From: Odobenus rosmarus divergens | Lineage: Eukaryota > Chordata > Mammalia > Carnivora > Odobenidae | Length of the DNA stretch: 64,000 nt | Assembly: GCF_000321225.1 (NCBI RefSeq) | Contig: NW_004450287.1 | Coordinates: forward strand, 2,088,657 to 2,152,656 | Reading direction: 5' to 3' | Shown here: positions 21,350-33,738 of the stretch, one piece after another | How positions within the stretch are numbered: position 1 is the stretch's first letter | Layout of the letters: each line of letters begins with the position of its first letter | The notes under the pieces: model-generated | What the model saw: the letters and a program-made list of their open reading frames with translations, nothing else | Database searches by the model: none | Told to the model about the DNA's origin: nothing | Program-made: the position numbers and the translations under genes

Positions 21350-21985
21350 AGCACAGAGGAGAGGATTTGACCCCACTAAATGCTGGGTAATTGTGGGATG
21401 GAAAGTGGGAGAACGGCATGTTTGGAGAGGGTGTTGAAGACAGGAAATAGGACGAATGTGGAGACATAAGTAGGAATGAGGTATTGGAGAACTCTGTGTG
21501 CCCTACAAAGTGAATTTAGGCATTATTTGGCAATATGTAATGTCAACATTTCCCAAACTTCTCGGATCATATGAATCACTGAAGACTTTAGGGTTGTGAC
21601 ACATAATCTCAATGTTTTATGATTCTTATGATCAAGCCTGCTCAAGAAATGTTGCCACAGATAACAAGAATCATTCAAGAATTTTCAGTATGGAAGTAAC
21701 ATGGCTTTCTAGACTTCTAGACTATTCTCTAACAGCATGAAGAGATAGCCTTGAGGAGTAGAAGATGGGAAACAGGCAGACCAATTAGGATGTTGCCCCA
21801 GTTATCAGGACAAGAAATGGTATGGGTCTCCAAAATGCAGTCCTAAGAAGGAAAAGGATTCAAAACATATTAGAAAAAACAGGCCGTGTTGATGGGATAA
21901 TATTCCGCAGATGTTGGGATTCAGGGTGAGAGAGGGGAAGGAGTCTACCAGGACCACTCCCAGGACTTGGATTTCAGTCATGGAT
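21350..21985 (-). mobile_element. Diverged L2-like LINE, minus strand
   Basis: Resembles antisense L2 internal DNA: AAGTAACATGGCTTTCTAG, AGGCAGACCAATTAGGATGT, TGCCCCAGTTATCAGGACAA, GATGTTGGGATTCAGGGTGA. Diverged; boundaries soft. Confidence 0.45.
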
Positions 21986-21992
21986 TGACATA

Positions 21993-22090
21993 TAAATGTT
22001 GCTTTTTTTTTTTCCATATATTCAGTTAGCCAACATATAGGACATCATTAGTTTTTGAGGTAGTGTTCAACGATCGTAAATGTTGCTTTT
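21993..22090 (-). mobile_element. Very short L1 3'-end insertion with target-site duplication
   Basis: About 70 bp of antisense L1 3' end: poly-T, CAGTTAGCCAACATATAG, GACATCATTAGTTTTTGAGG, TAGTGTTCAACGATCG. Bounded by TAAATGTTGCTTTT at 21993-22006 and 22077-22090, a perfect 14-bp duplication. A severely 5'-truncated carnivore L1 copy. Confidence 0.9.
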
Positions 22091-22250
22091 TAAAATGTTG
22101 GAGGCAGAATTAAGGTGCTAGGTCAAGCAGGGGAGAAAGACAAGGTCCAAGAAAGGCATTGGGTTTTTTTCTGGTAATAATAATCGTTTGTAGAAGGGGA
22201 GAGTGCTGGGATCCTAGACACACATGAATATGGTTGCATAGACTTGTCCT
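22091..22250. other. Single-copy DNA, nothing recognised
   Basis: No repeat or coding sequence recognised between the L1 tip and the alternating GC patch. Confidence 0.4.
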
Positions 22251-22253
22251 GGA

Positions 22254-22304
22254 GTGTGTGTGCGCGCGTGCGCGTCTCTGTGCGCGCGCATGCGCATCCA
22301 CGTG
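22254..22304. promoter_or_regulatory. Alternating purine/pyrimidine patch with NRF1-type motif and E-box
   Basis: GTGTGTGTGCGCGCGTGCGC then CTCTG then TGCGCGCGCATGCGCA and CACGTG (22299-22304). About 10 CpGs in 45 bp. CGCGCATGCGCA at 22285-22296 fits the published NRF1 consensus YGCGCAYGCGCR at all 12 positions. Strong Z-DNA former. No associated ORF; the two minus frames here (22110-22317) are by-products. May be a degenerate microsatellite that merely resembles a site. Confidence 0.4.
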
Positions 22305-23154
22305 CTGGGGCAGACATTTCCTAATATGAGTTCACAACACAATCTAAAGTTTCTATATGTGTCCTTTGACACGGTCTCAGACGAGGGCAGAAGGGTGCTC
22401 AGAGTCTGTCCTTTGTGGTAACAGTGCCGTCAGGAAAAAGGAGTGAGATGTGGGAGAAGACACTGCTGTGTGTGCAGCCCAGAAGGGCGGGGACAACATG
22501 GAAAGACTGGCTCTAGTTCTCGACCCCACCACAAGCTCTGTGGGCGCTCTGGGGCTCCTGTGACCCGGTGTGAATCATCTGACTTTCAGTTCCCTGATCT
22601 GTTAAGAGGAATAATAAAGGAGGTAGTGATTCTGTTCTAACATATAATAAATTAGAATAAAATAATTTGCATGCATGATAAAGTAGAGCATTCTTGTTGA
22701 GAGGGCCACAGGGTTGGCATATATAACGTAAAAAATAGTGCTCATCAGTATTGGCACAGGTATTTAAGGTCTCCCTTCTAAACATTGCTCTTCATTTCAT
22801 GGTGTTTTATTCATAGCACTGACTTGGTACTGATGCATGTTAATTACTTTTCCTTAAAAGTTCTAATTCAAGAGAGTCAAACTTCTTTCTAAAATCCAAA
22901 CCAGAAAAGTGAGTAATTGGACACTAGTTAACTTAGTCTTCCTATATCTTTTGCTATACATAAATATTGTCTAGGGAATGGTAAAAATGGTGCAAGCATA
23001 CTTGCATGGGGCTAGGTCTCCTTTGACCTTCATAATCTTTCACAGAGATTTTATCCTTTAGCACACAGTAACTGGTACCCGTACAGCTAAAATGTGTTAA
23101 GCAGTAAAATATGAACACTGACTGTACATAGATTGTACGATATATTTGCTCACG
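22305..23154. other. Single-copy DNA, nothing recognised
   Basis: Frames at 22443-22640 and 22513-22785 overlap on opposite strands without recognisable protein content. Confidence 0.45.
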
Positions 23155-23295
23155 ACATCCCTTTCAGGTTATTATGATGATTATTCCAATTTTACAAATG
23201 AGGAAACCGTGACTTGGTGAATTTAAGTCACTTGGCCAAGGCCACACAGTTAACTACATTTTATAACCAGCGTTCAAATCCTCATCTGATTTCTA
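23155..23295 (-). mobile_element. MIR SINE fragment, antisense
   Basis: CCAATTTTACAAATGAGGAA, GTCACTTGGCCAAGGCCACA, CAGTTAACTACATTTTATAA, GCGTTCAAATCCTCATCTGA follow antisense MIR order. Confidence 0.85.
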
Positions 23296-24285
23296 CCAAG
23301 GGAAAGAAAAATATGATAATCTGAAAAGATTTGCATGCATATCTTCTTGGTAACCAGCTCACTGCATAGCTTAGTATGTGGCCTTAGGAAATGCTCCTCA
23401 TTCCAGATATTAGCTAAAACATTAGACAGAATTTTTTTTCATAGAGCTAGAAAGGACTTGAAAAAATGTTTTCTAAATCAGCTATTATATGTTTACTACA
23501 AAGAGGAGTACTGATACATACCCATTTCATATTGCCATCAAATCTTAAGTCCCCTGCTTGGAATTGGAAGGAATTGCTCTGTTTTGACATTTCTGATTGT
23601 GAGAAAGCAGTGAGGTGATGTAGCATCCTCCACCTGGATCCCCGGTCCAGATGCTTCTTTTCTCCTCTACATTTCCACCATCTTCCCTCACTCAACCCAC
23701 ACCTGCCCTCCTGTGCTTCCGACACACTTGCCGTCACCTCAACACACTTAAAGGGGTTACTCCTTTCAATCCATTCTACCTATTTCTGCCAATGTCTCCC
23801 CCTTCCCCTGCCCCCAGATGTTAATTTGGTCACGTTATACTTCTCCTTGGAACCTCCAGCAGCAATTTATTGCTGAAAGTATAAACTCTTTAACATGACT
23901 TGATAGTAACTGATTAACCTATCAACTGAGTAATATTTACAATTGTTCCATATCTTAGTTTCTCTTAAATCATTCCTACAAGTAAGATAGATGTCAGATG
24001 TTCCCCCTAATTGTAAATTGGAGAACAGAGGTGAATTGCTTTCCAAATATGGTGAAACCAAAGGCAAATTATATTTCTTAGTCCCTTGTTTTGCCTCAAA
24101 AACCAGATTTTTTAGTCATTTATTTTGTTTATCATTTTGACATATACAATAAATAGCTCTCACATATGCCACACATCCTGACATGCATACTCATAACATG
24201 TCTAATTGGTGGCTTTGTATAAAGTGTCCCTGTTCTCTACCATTCATTAAAATCTCTCAGAGCATGCAGTGAGTGAGAGGTAGTG
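23296..24285. other. Single-copy DNA, nothing recognised
   Basis: About 990 bp. Minus frames 23447-23737 and 23867-24067 have no recognisable domain. Confidence 0.45.
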
Positions 24286-24289
24286 TCCC

Positions 24290-24525
24290 AGAGAAGAGTA
24301 CAAACTTTATAGATACGTAGGTGGATGTCTGTCTAGGCTCTGACACCTATAGTTGTAACACTATGAGGCAAATTGTTTAACCTCCTCAAGGCTTAATTTT
24401 CTTATCTTTAAAATGAGGATAATAAAACATAGGTCTTAGAGATTTAACGAGAGTGCAATGAAATGTTTGTAGAGTTCTTAGCACATTTGACACATAATAA
24501 GTGTTCAATAAATGGTTGTCTTAAA
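24290..24525 (+). mobile_element. MIR SINE
   Basis: GAAGAGTACAAACTTTATAG, GTCTAGGCTCTGACACC, GAGGCAAATTGTTTAACCTC, TTTTCTTATCTTTAAAATGA, GTTCTTAGCACATTTGACAC, AAGTGTTCAATAAATGGTTG. Nearly full length. Confidence 0.9.
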
Positions 24526-25035
24526 ATTGTGTTGTTCTAGTTTATTTAGAAATTTCTTTCGGGGGGTTTGAACTCTACTTTAGTAATAAGTTCCTTGGAA
24601 CACAGACTCCTCATAGATCATGATGTAGCCGTGTGTGATGGTATCGCTTTCTACACAATACATCATTAAAAGACTTAAGTGGTTGGGAGTACCATCTGAA
24701 TTCTCTCATGTAGTCTGGCCTCCTCCAGACTCAGGCAAGCCTGGAAAAGAGGGGCAGAGCACAGTGAGGATGTGGTATGGCCCCTCTGCTGGAGAACCCC
24801 CCATACTGCTAAAAACCGAAATGTGGCATCAACTTTGAGGGTGAATCACTGCAGTGAGTGATTCCTTTTCAATAAAGCTTTTGAAAAGAACATTCTCTTT
24901 TATTAGGATTTCATTCTGGGGTTAATAAATATTATACAGGCATCTATGAAATTCTTGCATTTGCTTATATATAGTTACTGAAATGTCACGGATTCTGGAT
25001 TTGTAAGAACAATACTCAAAACTGTGAACAAATAT
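24526..25035. other. Single-copy DNA, nothing recognised
   Basis: No feature; the frame 24635-24838 is not recognisable. Confidence 0.45.
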
Positions 25036-25039
25036 TTGG

Positions 25040-25250
25040 CATCATCTAGAGGCAGATTCAAGTCTTCACTTCTTCACTTGCTAGCTATATATCCTCGAGT
25101 GAATTACTTGACTTCTCTGAATCTCTTTCCATAGCTGTATGGTAGGAATAATAATAGTACATACTTCAAAGGCAGGGAGTTTGGTAATTCCATGAGACAA
25201 CAGATGTAAAATGTTTAGTGCAGTACCTGGCACATTCAACAAATTCAAAC
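25040..25250 (+). mobile_element. MIR SINE
   Basis: GAGGCAGATTCAAGTCTTCA, CTTGCTAGCTATATATCCTC, GAATTACTTGACTTCTCTGA, GGAATAATAATAGTACATAC, GTGCAGTACCTGGCACATTC in MIR order. Confidence 0.88.
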
Positions 25251-26655
25251 AGTATAAACCCTTATCTTTTTCTCATTTGAAATCACTTTTCCGATTTCCT
25301 AGATGATCTCATTTGGAAACATTCTTATTTTTATATCTACATTTATCCTCCATTTCATCTCCATATCACACTCACTTTTTCTGATCGCTTGTGTTCAGAG
25401 AGACTGTGTCTACAGCAAAGAAACTTCAACTGTGGGATGAAATAGAGTTGGAAGGATGACAGAGGACCTACTGTTTAGATTTCTGGGAAGAGCCTTAACT
25501 GGGATGTTAGTCGGGAAATGTAACCGACACGATTCGTCATGCTAGGAAGAGATCTGACCAAATTGAAGGGACCACAGGGACCAGGACAAGGCAGCAAAGC
25601 CCTCCTGGCTGGTTCTCAATTCAGAGTTCTCATGACAGTCATCAGAAGGAGACAAGCTCACTGTGTTCTGAGAACCTTCTAGTATGTATGGGAGAAAGAT
25701 TCTCTGAGCAGTGCTGCTTGAGCCTTCCTGCCATGCCTGGGAATGTCAGCAGGTTATTTGGTATGATCTAAGCCTGATTATAATTGGGCAGGTGTAAACC
25801 ACCATCTGCCCCCATGATTTATTCTAGCCTTTGCAATGGTATGGATTTAGTAATAATATTGGGATGTTTCTAGGTGAGACAAGAGGTAAGAGTAAATTAC
25901 TTCTTGGAATTAAAGAACATATGTTACGAAGGTTAGCAGTACCAAGCAGTTTTTAATGTATCTGGCATATACAGGAAAATCCTATGGAAATTGTCATCAT
26001 CAATTACAATGAATTCAATGTACCACTAAGAATGGCCTCACTCCTCCCTTTTTCTAAATTAATTAATGCTGTCCTCATTTTCAATAGAACTGAGTGGCAG
26101 TCTTTTTGTTCAGCTTGCCTAACAAAGCAATTGCAGACCTAACCAGTGCCTAGAAGAAGCCAGCCTGCTGCTAGAAAACTCAGTGATGTTGTAGGATATT
26201 GGACACAAAACCTGTGATTTCTGGCACCATCAGGAAAGTTGCCAAAAGATGTAACAGCAAATTGTGGCCTAAACTACTACTCAGTGCCATGCCTTTTCAG
26301 CCTCTCCTAACATATTCGTCTTTTCTCTTTCACTTATATCCTTCCAGATGCTTCATAAAAACATACTCCCACACATACATTCACCTTAATATTTACACAC
26401 TTACTATATTTCTCTCTCCCTTCTTCAGTCTCCTCCTTTGCTTTAAAAAAGAATGTAAGCTTTAGGCACCAGATTCCTATAATATTAATTTTTCCTTCTG
26501 ATATCCAAACTTATTACTAGGTAACTATGTATTAATTAGTAGTTCAGGAAACTAGAAACTTCATATGTAAGAAGTTACCCTCTTGGGTTAATAAAGATTA
26601 TATAAGGCACAGGAATTGCAACGAAGCTGAAAAAATACTTGTTGTTTCTTAGAAT
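25251..26655. other. Single-copy DNA, nothing recognised
   Basis: 1.4 kb, the longest stretch in this part without a recognised repeat. The 88-codon frame 26199-26465 is low-complexity and not recognisable. Confidence 0.45.
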
Positions 26656-26659
26656 GGTT

Positions 26660-26790
26660 GTCTATTATAATTCTCCCTAAGCTATAAGCCCAGTGAAAGT
26701 GGGGATTGTGACTACTTTTTCACCATTGTATTGTCAACACTTAAAATACTGCCCAGTGTATGATAAGCACTCAATATATATTTGCAAATG
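26660..26790 (+). mobile_element. L2 LINE 3' end
   Basis: AGCTATAAGCCCAGTGAAAG, GTGGGGATTGTGACTAC, TATTGTCAACACTTAAAATA, CTGCCCAGTGTATGATAAGC, ACTCAATATATATTTGCAAA match the L2 3'-terminal order. Confidence 0.72.
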
Positions 26791-26799
26791 GGTGATCTC

Positions 26800-27420
26800 A
26801 TGGAGCACCTGCTACATGACAAGCTTTGAGTTAGGTCCTGAATAAGATGAAGCCTCAGTGTTGAAGGTCTTTACAGTGTATAATGAGCTATGGGAATACA
26901 GATGAGTAATGGCCTCTGCTTGTGAGATGGTAGTGAAAGACACAGGAAATAATATGAAGAGGATTTAAATTTTAAGCTGGACCTGGACAAGTAAGTAGAA
27001 GTTCTCCCAGATAAAGTAGGAGAGTGGGGAGAATATTCTAGGCAAGAGAATAGGCTTGATAGTGCTTTTGAGAACCATATGTGAAAAGTGTGGTTAGAGT
27101 GTAGGCTATGTGTGAATAAAGGCTTGAAAGGTAACCAGAGTTTGAACTTCATCCAGTAGAGGGAGCCATTTAGGATTTTTGCCAGAGAAGAATAATTCTG
27201 GACTCAAAAGTGAGTGAATGGATGAACTAAGAAGCTGGAGCAAGGGCACCTTGTTTGGTAGATATTTCAGATGGGTTTGAGGGAGCAGAGGAGGGCCTGA
27301 ATGAGAAGCCAGTTGATAGGATTGGTTGGACAGGATAGTTATAGGCAATAGTGTGGAGCTAGGGCTAACAAAATTCAACTACTAATGGAAGGACAAAAGG
27401 AGATTATCACTGAAAAGTTT
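26800..27420 (-). mobile_element. Diverged L2-like LINE, minus strand
   Basis: Antisense L2-like order: GAGCACCTGCTACATGACAA, GAATATTCTAGGCAAGAGAA, CATCCAGTAGAGGGAGCCAT, AGCTGGAGCAAGGGCACC. Minus frames 26871-27152 and 27106-27378 overlie it but show no RT motif. Confidence 0.45.
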
Positions 27421-27627
27421 CTCTATGGAGTGATGTGCATAGTCAGGGGACATTTATTAAGACAGTAAATGGAAAAGTAGAAACAGCTTCTGGGAAAATG
27501 ATGAGTCCACTTTAGAACATGTTTATTGATGGTGCCAGCTTTTATAGTTTCATGCTGGTGAACAGCAAGCAATTGGAATGTGGGTTCAGATCTCAGAAGA
27601 AATGTCTGTGTAACAGACAAAGTCAGG
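27421..27627. other. Single-copy or highly diverged DNA
   Basis: Short interval; nothing recognised. Confidence 0.4.
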
Positions 27628-27876
27628 AGTGATTTGCTTTAGGGGCATCTGGGTGGCTCAGTCCACCAAGCATCTGCCTTTGGCTCAGGTCATGATCCCA
27701 GGGTCCTCGGATCCAGCCCTGCGTCGTTGGGCCCCCTGCTCGGTGGGGAGCCTGCTTCTCCCTCTCCTTCTGCCCCTGGTCCCCCATTTGTTCTCTCTCT
27801 TGTGCATGTGCTCTCTCTCTCTCAAATAAATAAATAAATAAATAAAATCTTTAAAAAAAAAAGTGATTTTCTTTAG
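27628..27876 (+). mobile_element. Carnivore SINE with duplication
   Basis: SINE about 27643-27861, with five AAAT units in the tail. Duplication AGTGATTTGCTTTAG (27628-27642) and AGTGATTTTCTTTAG (27862-27876), one mismatch. Confidence 0.95.
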
Positions 27877-30264
27877 AGGTGACAGTTGAACTCTTTGATG
27901 AGATCACCAAGGTAGAATGTGCCAGATAAAAAGACAAGAAGACTAAAGACTAAATCTTAGGGGAATGTCTCTATTTAAGAGGTAATAGAGGAGAATGAAT
28001 GAAAGAGTAAAGGAGAAACTGTCAGGAAAAAAAACAGTATGCAGTATTAGAAACAGGAAATTTCTAAAAAGAGGAAAAATCAAGTGTCAAATGTTGAAGA
28101 AGCCTGAAGACTTAATAGAACAAGTCTGGTATTTTAAAAAGTTTTAAATGGGTAACTTCGGAAACTATAGTTAATTGGTGACTGTGGAATTCAAGTTATT
28201 GGGAGTTAAGAAGTAGCTCTGAGGTGAGGAATGAAGGTATTGAGTGTTTTGACTATTCTGTGAAGATTTTAGTAATGGAAGGAAAGAAAGATCTATGGAA
28301 AGTCCGACAACGTAGCAATGTCTGAGAAGGTTTTATTAAGATCACAGAGAAAATTATCTAGGAAAATTAATTGTCAGAGAGGAAGGATTTGAAGTTTCCA
28401 GAGAGGAAACATTATTCATGGAACAATCCAGAGAAAAGAAAGAAGGAAGTGGAGTCTATTGCTTAGACCTTCAAATGACTAAATTCATTCTCTCACTGTT
28501 TTCAGATGATGGAAATTGTGAGTTCTCTGAGGTCCTTGAAATAGTAAAACTTTTCTAGGGAATACTAATTAGGTTACAGTTATAAAAGAACCACACTATT
28601 TTAAGGATTTTGGGTGGGAAGGGGCTGAAATTTCAGGATACATGGGAATTCACTCAGTCTATCTTGAACTGAGAAGTTGGCAGCCAGGACTCTGTCCTGC
28701 AGGTTGGCCGAATGAGCACCTCTGCTTTGACTGGCTTTCCTTAGCCTTCACTGTGGCCACTCCACTTCTTAGACTAAGGAAAGTAATTATTTGTAATACA
28801 GTCCATTCAACTTGGATCTGCAGTAGAATAAAACTAATTCCTGGCTAGTGTAGTTGCAAAAAAATAATAATAATAGCTCATGTATAATGGGCATGGGGTG
28901 GGCTGAAAGTTTAAAAAATCCTGAGCATGTTTCTTCTGGGTCTGTGAACTGAGTTGGGCATGGTAATACTAGAGAACAAATGAAAGCTGTGTTTGAAAAA
29001 TTAACCACTGGACAAATAAATGCACTCATCTAGCTTGCAGGTAGTGTTGAAGTACATGGTATTTTTCCTTCCAACACTCTTCCTAGGAAAAGTGAACAAA
29101 GAGAGGTTGATGATATTTGCATTCAACTAATGTGTTTGGCTGTAGGGAGCTCATGAACTCAAAGACACTAATAGCTTTAGCAACAACCAGATAAAGAATG
29201 GGTTTGGACAGTTATCTGATGGGCTTCACATTGGATGAGGCTTTGTTTTTCAGAGCAACTACTGAGTTCTCATGAAGTAGAGCATATCTCATGATGCTTT
29301 TCTAAGTGAAACTCTTTGTAGAAAATAATGACTTTCAGTAATTAAAATCCCTGATGAATATCAAAACCATCAGGGCAGCAACTTGTACAAGCAAAACAGG
29401 GGAGTCTTAGAAGGTACAAGTTTTTCCACTTCCAAGCCAAAGGGAAAGTTTCAGGTGTGTGAGAATTAAACCCTTGGCTCTTTGAACAAGCTTGGTGTTG
29501 TCTAAGTTGCTAAGTGAAGAATGTCCTAAAGGAGAAAAGGAAGGAAAGAGTGCCTTGCTATAAGGAAAATGTTTTTAATCTGTTTAAAAAAAATGGCCAG
29601 TATTTCTGAAGGTAAGCAGAGGGGAAAAAATCAGTAAATAGAAAATCAATAATATAATCAATAATATAGAGTTCTTGGTGTTCTCATGTTGTTTTTTTGT
29701 TTGGTTGGTTGGTTTTTTTTCAGTATACATTATACAGGGCTGGCCTCTAATTTCAGACTCCATGAGGCATGGCTTGTTGGTTACAGCAAGATGGGCCACA
29801 CAAATTTGCACCTGAAACTAGACCCTCCTCTTTAAAGATGAACAGAGCTGTTCAGGAAGAACTAGAGATCTAAGCTAAAAGGCAAAACTGGGTATTAAGG
29901 CAATAAGAACCCCCAGATATCTGAGGATTGTGTCCTCTTTATGTTTTTGTCCCTAGAATATTATATAATTTTCAGTCCATAGAGAAGTCACTGAAAAATG
30001 ATTTGTTGGCTAAAGGAAGACCAGGTAACAATGATCTTACAAACAAGTACACTATAATGATAGGGATAGAAATTTAGGCAGATGGCATTAGGGAAAAGTC
30101 TGTTAGGAGACAATGGAAAACAAACCTAGGTAAGGGTTCAAAGTCAGGACCTAAGTCCTATAAAAACAGGACTAGTCCTAGAGGTGCTGATTTTGAAAAA
30201 AAGTTGCCAAAGTTGCCAAAACAAGATCCAGGCCTAGGCAATAAGACAAAGTGCTACATAAGTA
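27877..30264. other. Single-copy DNA, nothing recognised
   Basis: About 2.4 kb. The first 600 bp has a purine-rich texture like the L2-like block to its left but no firm match. Frames 28642-28848, 28787-29029 and 29584-29811 are unrecognisable. A TTTGTTTGGTTGGTTGG run lies at 29696-29712. Confidence 0.45.
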
Positions 30265-30830
30265 AGTCATGAATTCGTTCAACAACTGCTTATTGAGTTG
30301 CTTTCTCTGTGATATGTACACTACTAGGTCCCAGGAATAAAGCAAAAAGAGACAAAGATTCCTATTTTCATGTAGCAAATAAGAGGAGACAAATAAAAAT
30401 TGGCAAGAGAAGTCTGTAATATGCTAGCTGATGTTAAATACTTTAAAGAAAAATAAAGCAAAAACTGTGGATAGTAAGCATTGGAAGGGATTGTGATTTT
30501 AAATAGAGTGGTTGGGGAAGACATTCACTAAAGTGGCATTTGGATAAAGACAAAGAAAATAAAAGTTAATGGAGTGATTCACCTCAAATCTGAAAGAGGA
30601 GTAGCCCAGGGGAAGGAGACAGAGGGAACATCAGGTGCAAAGGCTCTGAGACTCAGAGGCTGGAGTAGATCCGGAATTTTCTAGAAAGCGGGGACGCTTG
30701 TATGCCTTGAGGGAAGCAATCAAGTGGGAAAGTAGTAGAAGATGAGATCAGAGAGGCAAGGGGACGGCCAGTTGGGGGCACATCATGTAGGACTTTGCAG
30801 AATTGGACTAGATGTGCTGAAATCTTGCAT
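30265..30830 (-). mobile_element. L2 LINE 3' region, minus strand
   Basis: Antisense L2 in order: GTTCAACAACTGCTTATTGA, CTACTAGGTCCCAGGAATAA, AAATAGAGTGGTTGGGGAAG, GGGAACATCAGGTGCAAAGG, GATCAGAGAGGCAAGGGGAC, ACATCATGTAGGACTTTGCA. One of the clearer L2 copies; no ORF survives. Confidence 0.75.
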
Positions 30831-32669
30831 CTCCAAGATCAGAACCTTTCCTCAAGACCAAGGTCAGATTGAGTCTACTGGGATCCTTCATATGAAAAGC
30901 ACTTCTGTGAGGGGTGAAGAGGCTGAGAACCAGGTGGGTCTTATCAACTAATTTTCAGGGGGAAAAAAGCACAGAAAGCAATATATGTCATCAACAACCT
31001 CCTCTTCTGGGGACCTCTCCTGCTGCCCTCTGACTAGTCGCCAAAGGAAACATTTTATGTCCTCTTTCTGTTGAAAATTAAAGAATTAGCCTCACTGGCT
31101 TAGTATCAAGCAAGGGTTATTTAAATTATAATTTGGGCAGACTAAACTATCCTCAGTATCTAAAGGAACGTAATGATGGAAGAAGAAGCACTGGAGCTGA
31201 CAGGTTTAAGCATGGACCTGGTTATCCTTAGGTAGTTCCCTATTGGTAGCTCCCTGTGTGAGCAGTTACTGATGTCTAAACAAAGCTCCCCTTTCTAGAA
31301 TCTTTCCTCCTCTGGGCATGTAAGTATATGTAGTTCATTATACATATATTTATAGTTAATTGTATTTATTGAAATTAAATTCCTAGTGTAATTTAACCTT
31401 TAAATAAAGGTAATAAAAGCAAAATGAAGTCTAAATTTAAGAAACTTAAGTGATCTCCAAATTTCTAACTCAAATTTCCACTCACTATTATCCATTGACT
31501 AAATCAGTTGCTAGGCAAGACCTGACCCCTACCTGCTAGAGAAAGGACAAAGGGAGCTTACGAAACTGGATGCCCATTGGAGATATTTATAGACTAACTT
31601 GTATTTGCATGAAGTTACTGGGCTTGTTCCTTTTTAATTATTTCAAAATCCTGAGCACCCTCTCTTCCATCTGGGACACATTCCTGTTTCTTCACATATA
31701 AGATAAACAGGGAGTGGTATAGATGGTACAAGTTGTTTTGTTCCCCACCCCCCCCGCCCTGGAAAACAATACCTTTTGAGTTGGGGAGGACTCAGAACTC
31801 TCTAGAAATTAAGTTGTATCCTATTTCATAGTCATCATAAGCCAAATTCAGGCTTCCATGAGTCTAAATCTAGTTGTTCAGCCACTGCTTAGCGCAGCTA
31901 GTTTTTGAAACCGGGTATTGTGCAGTCTAAATAGAAACAAAAAGCTTTTTGATTTGGGCAGTTCTCATGAGAGCTCATTGAGTTTATTGTGATATTTCTC
32001 TTTATACAGAAAAGGACCAGATTAGTATCTGGTAATAGATCAGCACATTTATAAATGCTGGATGCTGAGCTGTGGGCAACATGTGATTGGATACTGAATT
32101 TGTAATTATTTGGCTTTATTGAGCCTGCTGCAAGGATGGAGAGGGGTGATGAGGCACTGATCTCTTCCCCAGGGGCCTGGGATAGCATTGACAGGTCGAG
32201 GTAGGCTAGTCCCTGGGGGTGCAAACCAGACAAGCAGTTGCTGAGAGGCTGTGCAGGCAGGTGTTAGCACTAAATGTGTGGATTCGGAATGGAAGACAGA
32301 GCATGGGGGACAAAGGTGCCCTGGTGGATTTATCTGTACGTGAGCTGACAGGTGTCCACATCACTCTTGGGGCAACCTATCAATATGGTGGGAGAGGTGG
32401 TGGTGAAGATGAAGCTACAGCTGGGGAGGAAAGAAGAGATGTGGGAATTGTTCAGGAGTCAAGTGTCAAGGCGACTGACTATTTACCTGAATGATGAGAC
32501 TGAAAATCAGGGAGAGTTAAGAGATCAAGAGACAAAGTGCTAGTCACTCAGAAGCAAAAGGAGGTTCACTTCCGTGGAGGCGTTATACCAACCGACAGTG
32601 TAAAGTCATACTTTTTGTCGATTAGCTGTAAAACCAAACCAAAACAAGACACACACATAAACAAATTTG
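30831..32669. other. Single-copy DNA, nothing recognised
   Basis: About 1.8 kb. C-rich run at 31743-31760. Frames 31898-32233 (minus, 111 codons), 32219-32494 and 32352-32543 overlap one another and have no recognisable domain; 32100-32560 has a faint L2-like texture. Confidence 0.4.
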
Positions 32670-33245
32670 TTTCGTGAGGTATAATATACATACAGAAAAG
32701 TACACATGTCATAAGCATAGAGAGTGAGGAATATTTCCAAACTGAACCACGCATGTAACCAGGACCCAGACCAAGATATATCAGGATACTCCCTTGGGCC
32801 CCCTTCCAGGCATTATAATTCCCATTGGAAACTACTATACCTTCTAATAGTGTCTATCTGTTCTACTGGTTTGGCATCTAATGTAAATGGTATTGTGATG
32901 TATATAATCTTTTGTATGTGGCTTCTTTCACTCAACATTATCTTTCTGAGATTCATCCATATTGTTGCATGTCATTTATTCTTGTTGCTGTAGAGTATGC
33001 CATCATATGAATATATCACAATTTTTATATCTGTTCTACTTTTTAGGAACATTTGGGCAGTTTCTAATCTTTATTAATAGAGCTTTCATGAGCATTCTAG
33101 TACATTCTTTTGGGAATATATGTATGTGTTTTTGTTGGGTGTATACCTAGAAGTGGAATTATGAGGTCATAGGAAAGTATATGTTCAGCTTTGGTAAATA
33201 CTGTCAGTCTCCTAAAGTGTGGTTATACCAATTTTTGTCTGTTTT
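32670..33245 (-). mobile_element. Old L1M 3' region, minus strand
   Basis: Antisense L1M order: GTGAGGTATAATATACATAC, CCAGGACCCAGACCAAGATA, GTATGTGGCTTCTTTCACTC, CTGAGATTCATCCATATTGT, GGTGTATACCTAGAAGTGGA, ATTATGAGGTCATAGGAAAG. Frames 32724-33150 are read-through of this element. Confidence 0.8.
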
Positions 33246-33525
33246 TTTCAATGTAGGTGGCACAAAAATTTCCACTTAGCCTCTACCTGAAGTACTTCCT
33301 TTCTTCCTTCTTGTCTGAAAGTGCCTATGTTTTGAGTAACAGCAAAGCTTTCTGCCAAGTCCCTAGAAAAGAAGACCATAGAATAAAAGAAAAGGGGAAA
33401 TTAGGGAATAGGCCTGAACATTAAAAAATTACCTGAAATTGTCATACGAAACCAAACCCCCAAGGCTCTTTAGCTTTTATTCTCTATCCAAGTACCAGCC
33501 CCTACTTAACTCTTATGACCACTGA
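33246..33525. other. Single-copy DNA, nothing recognised
   Basis: Nothing recognised. Confidence 0.4.
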
Positions 33526-33738
33526 AGAATTTGACCCTAGGTGCACCTGGGTAGACCAGTCGGCTAAGCGACAGCCTTTGGCTCAGGTCATGATCCTTGA
33601 GTCTTTGGATTGAGTCCCACATTGGGCTCCCTGCTCAGCAGGGAGTCTGCTTCTCCCTCTGCCCCTCACCCCACTCTCATTCTCTCTCTCTCAAATAAAT
33701 GAATAAAATCTTAAAAAAAAAATAGAATTTGACCATAG
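33526..33738 (+). mobile_element. Carnivore SINE with duplication
   Basis: SINE 33541-33723. Duplication AGAATTTGACCCTAG (33526-33540) and AGAATTTGACCATAG (33724-33738), one mismatch. Several tRNA-head changes suggest an older copy. Confidence 0.95.

Noticed and set aside
31743..31760. G-quadruplex candidate on the minus strand
   Set aside because: Mainly one long C run plus one short run; not four well-spaced tracts.
31898..32233. 111-codon minus-strand frame
   Set aside because: No recognisable domain, and nearby frames on the other strand are equally open.
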